This document shows, in pieces, positions 17,108 through 18,933 of a DNA stretch of 18,933 bases. How positions within the stretch are numbered: the stretch's first letter is position 1; each line of letters starts with the position of its first letter. This stretch comes from Amoebophrya sp. AT5.2 (taxonomy: Eukaryota; Sar; Dinophyceae; Syndiniales; Amoebophryaceae), in contig RXOD01004713.1 in NCBI GenBank assembly GCA_005223375.1, positions 1-18,933 of the forward strand. The letters are read 5' to 3'. The translations under genes and the position numbers were made by a program. The notes under the pieces were generated by a model. It saw only the letters and a list, made by a program, of their open reading frames with translations, was not told where the DNA came from and searched no databases.

Positions 17108-18933
17108 TTACCCTCTGGTCTCCGTCTCCCTACCTCGGCTTCCGCCCGCCACTCCAACATCCGCCATCCCGACTCCGCCGCCCCCAGCACTGCCGCCCAC
17201 ACAGTGCGTCGGACACCCCACCGCCTGTGCCTGCTCCATCGCAAACTCCCCCTCTTTCGGGAACAGCGCCCGCAAGTGCTTCCCCAAATACCAGAACCGC
17301 TCCAACGGGTCCGATCTCGGACCGAGTAGGTAGTGCAGCTTCCGCGTGCAAATCGGGCAAAGCCGGAACAGCTTGCCGGCCAAGTCGTCCAGATGGCCCC
17401 CTATGAACAGCTCCTGCACCACGTGCTGGAGGTCAGCGCGCTTCGTCTGCTGCGAGGAATTCTTCGTCGATTGCTGGTGGTGGCCCACGGAGGAGCCCAC
17501 GACGAGAGAAGTTGAAGTTGTAGCAGGTGGAGCAGCTGTACCACCAATTATTCCAGTTGTTGAAATAAAAGAACCTCCTGTGGCCAACGAAGGAGCCAGG
17601 GCTCCTGTGGCCAACGAAGCAGGAGCCAGGGCCAGCAATTGCCTCTCGTCCCTTCCCCCGTGCTGGTGGTTTGCTTTCTTCATCGCGACGTCGAGCCGGG
17701 TCGGGTTTAGGAGGCAATCGTAGACGAAGCACATTTTGAACTGGCAAAGGAACAAAATCTCGCGCGTCAGCACGCGGATCAAGGTGGTAAGCCGCATTTG
17801 CCTCTGGTTGGCCATCTTGTTCCCGCCGCCCGCAGCATTGGATGATCCTTGTGCTGCTCGTCCGTCGCCAGTGGTGGAACTGGAAGAAGAGACGCCTACG
17901 AGAGTTCCTCCCGCTGTTGATGACCCGGCTGCAGCGGTCGTGGTCCCTCTGCCGCCTGGTGGGGGTTTGTTGCGTCCGGGTCCTGTTTGTTCTCTCGACG
18001 ACACGGTGGCTGTGCTGCTCAGGATTGCGATAGGCATGCGTGAACTGGCATACGCAGTGGTCGAGCAAGAGGAGGATGTTGGAACGTAAACGGAGCAGCT
18101 ACCGAGGCCGCGGGACGGCTGTTCCAGGGGGCCGACCGGGGGCTCTTCGAAGCTGCCGAAACGGTCCATTAGGTCAAAACTCGTGAGGGCAATCACGCAC
18201 ACCGGCCGCAACACACTGCTGGCTGGCTCTGTCGTCGTCGTCGTGTCCCTAGTATCCGAATTTTGAACTTGGTCTGCTCCTAGTTTAACTTTACCGGCAG
18301 TCGCCGCCGCACCCGCAGTGCCGGCGCCCCCTACTTGCTCCCCGACCCCCTGTTGCTCTTCTTGCGCGCCTTGCTGCTTGACGAAAATGTCTCTGCTTTT
18401 CGCGTTTCCCTTGCTTACCACACCCCCTGCCGAGCAATAGAAGTCGTGCAGCAGCTCCAGGACGACGCCCTCGTCCACGACGGTCAACGCTGTGCGCCCG
18501 CTAGCCTGCACCACTCCCCCGCCCCCACCGCTCGCGCCCCCCGCCTGCCGCGTCCGCTTCAAGTACTTTTGGTGGGTGTGCTTGATTTTCCGCGTGCGGA
18601 TTTTTAGTGGGTGCAGAAACATCTCCACCTGGTCCACCAGCATCTCCACATCCAAAACGTGATCGTCAAGCAAAACCAGATCCACGAGAGCCGGCGAACT
18701 ACAGTTCTCCTGCTTGTGGTTCTTGATGTCGATTTTGTGTTTTCGCGACTGCACACGCTCCGAGACGAACAGCTCGAAGCTTTGCGTCTGCCGGAAGAGG
18801 CTTGCCACCTCGTCTCGGAGCAGAGCTTCTTGCTGGTGTTGTAGTTGTAGGCCCGACCACGTCGAAGTGGACGAAGTTCTTGTTGGGGCCGGACAACCAG
18901 ATGATGAAGATGATGATTTACCCTGGAAACCGC
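17108..18933 (-). CDS. Archaemetzincin-family protein lacking the catalytic zinc site (pseudo-protease), 5' partial
   Basis: The frame is open from the right edge to TAA at 17108, with no ATG, so the start is outside the window or in an upstream exon. Residues are counted from the GTG at 18808 (566 to the stop). Archaemetzincins are zinc metalloproteases with the pattern HExxHxxGxxHC, then x4-C, a Met, and a distant CxxC. Here the aligned stretch at 349-368 reads REILFLCQFKMCFVYDCLLN. The Glu stays, but all three His and the Gly are replaced (Arg349, Phe353, Gln356, Met359), and the Met turn is Leu367. The structural-zinc cysteines remain: Cys360, Cys365, and CPIC at 484-487 followed by TRKLHYLLG. 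Upstream, VCVIALTSFDLMDR at 203-216 matches the strand before the family's DLY motif. Low-complexity insertions lie at about 85-200, 240-335 and 380-455. The family call is strong by motif order; loss of peptidase activity is inference. Confidence 0.75.
   Translation of the reverse strand, partial: GFQGKSSSSSSGCPAPTRTSSTSTWSGLQLQHQQEALLRDEVASLFRQTQSFELFVSERVQSRKHKIDIKNHKQENCSSPALVDLVLLDDHVLDVEMLVDQVEMFLHPLKIRTRKIKHTHQKYLKRTRQAGGASGGGGGVVQASGRTALTVVDEGVVLELLHDFYCSAGGVVSKGNAKSRDIFVKQQGAQEEQQGVGEQVGGAGTAGAAATAGKVKLGADQVQNSDTRDTTTTTEPASSVLRPVCVIALTSFDLMDRFGSFEEPPVGPLEQPSRGLGSCSVYVPTSSSCSTTAYASSRMPIAILSSTATVSSREQTGPGRNKPPPGGRGTTTAAAGSSTAGGTLVGVSSSSSTTGDGRAAQGSSNAAGGGNKMANQRQMRLTTLIRVLTREILFLCQFKMCFVYDCLLNPTRLDVAMKKANHQHGGRDERQLLALAPASLATGALAPSLATGGSFISTTGIIGGTAAPPATTSTSLVVGSSVGHHQQSTKNSSQQTKRADLQHVVQELFIGGHLDDLAGKLFRLCPICTRKLHYLLGPRSDPLERFWYLGKHLRALFPKEGEFAMEQAQAVGCPTHCVGGSAGGGGVGMADVGVAGGSRGRETETRG
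17575..17631. repeat. In-frame tandem duplication inside the archaemetzincin-like gene
   Basis: CTCCTGTGGCCAACGAAG is repeated at 17575 and 17602, in units of 27 and 30 bp. Both lengths are multiples of three, so the frame is kept; on the minus strand it encodes LALAPASLATGALAPSLATG. It lies in the insertion that separates the Cys-x4-Cys pair from CPIC, showing how this insertion may have grown. Confidence 0.8.

Overview
The window looks like nuclear DNA of a protist. Folate and glutathione enzymes of eukaryotic architecture sit in GC-rich coding blocks, separated by AT-richer gene-free stretches of about 1 to 2.7 kb. One gene is split by a clean GT-AG intron, and nearly every protein is swollen by low-complexity insertions rich in Ser/Thr/Gly/Gln. 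Standard stop codons are used (TAA for FolD, glutathione synthetase, the archaemetzincin-like gene and the RD-rich exon; TGA for the phosphatase). An alveolate of the dinoflagellate lineage is my best guess, from the gene style only; no rRNA, tRNA or spliced-leader gene is present to confirm it.

Layout from left to right: (1) minus strand, 1-2186, a long unrecognised protein that runs off the left edge; (2) minus, 3333-4696, methylenetetrahydrofolate dehydrogenase/cyclohydrolase (FolD type) in two exons; (3) a gene-free 2.65 kb; (4) minus, 7352-10285, a PP2C-type (PPM) protein phosphatase with very large insertions; (5) a gene-free 1.8 kb; (6) minus, 12109-14901, a double-length eukaryotic glutathione synthetase; (7) plus, about 15291-15845, the C-terminal exon of an Arg-Asp-rich protein, head-to-head with gene 6; (8) an intergenic block with a minisatellite and a cluster of strong hairpins; (9) minus, 17108 to the right edge, an archaemetzincin-family protein whose catalytic zinc site is destroyed while its structural-zinc cysteines are kept.

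The genes do not form an operon or an obvious pathway. FolD (one-carbon/NADPH metabolism) and glutathione synthetase (redox) are both housekeeping, but they are separated by long spacers. Five of six genes lie on the same strand.

The best candidates for something new are the pseudo-archaemetzincin (all three zinc-ligand histidines replaced), the glutathione synthetase with a rewritten glycine-rich ATP loop, the structured GC-rich hairpin cluster at 16384-16496, and the RD-rich frame cut off from its only in-frame ATGs by one TGA. All assignments come from reading motifs by eye; no database search was possible.
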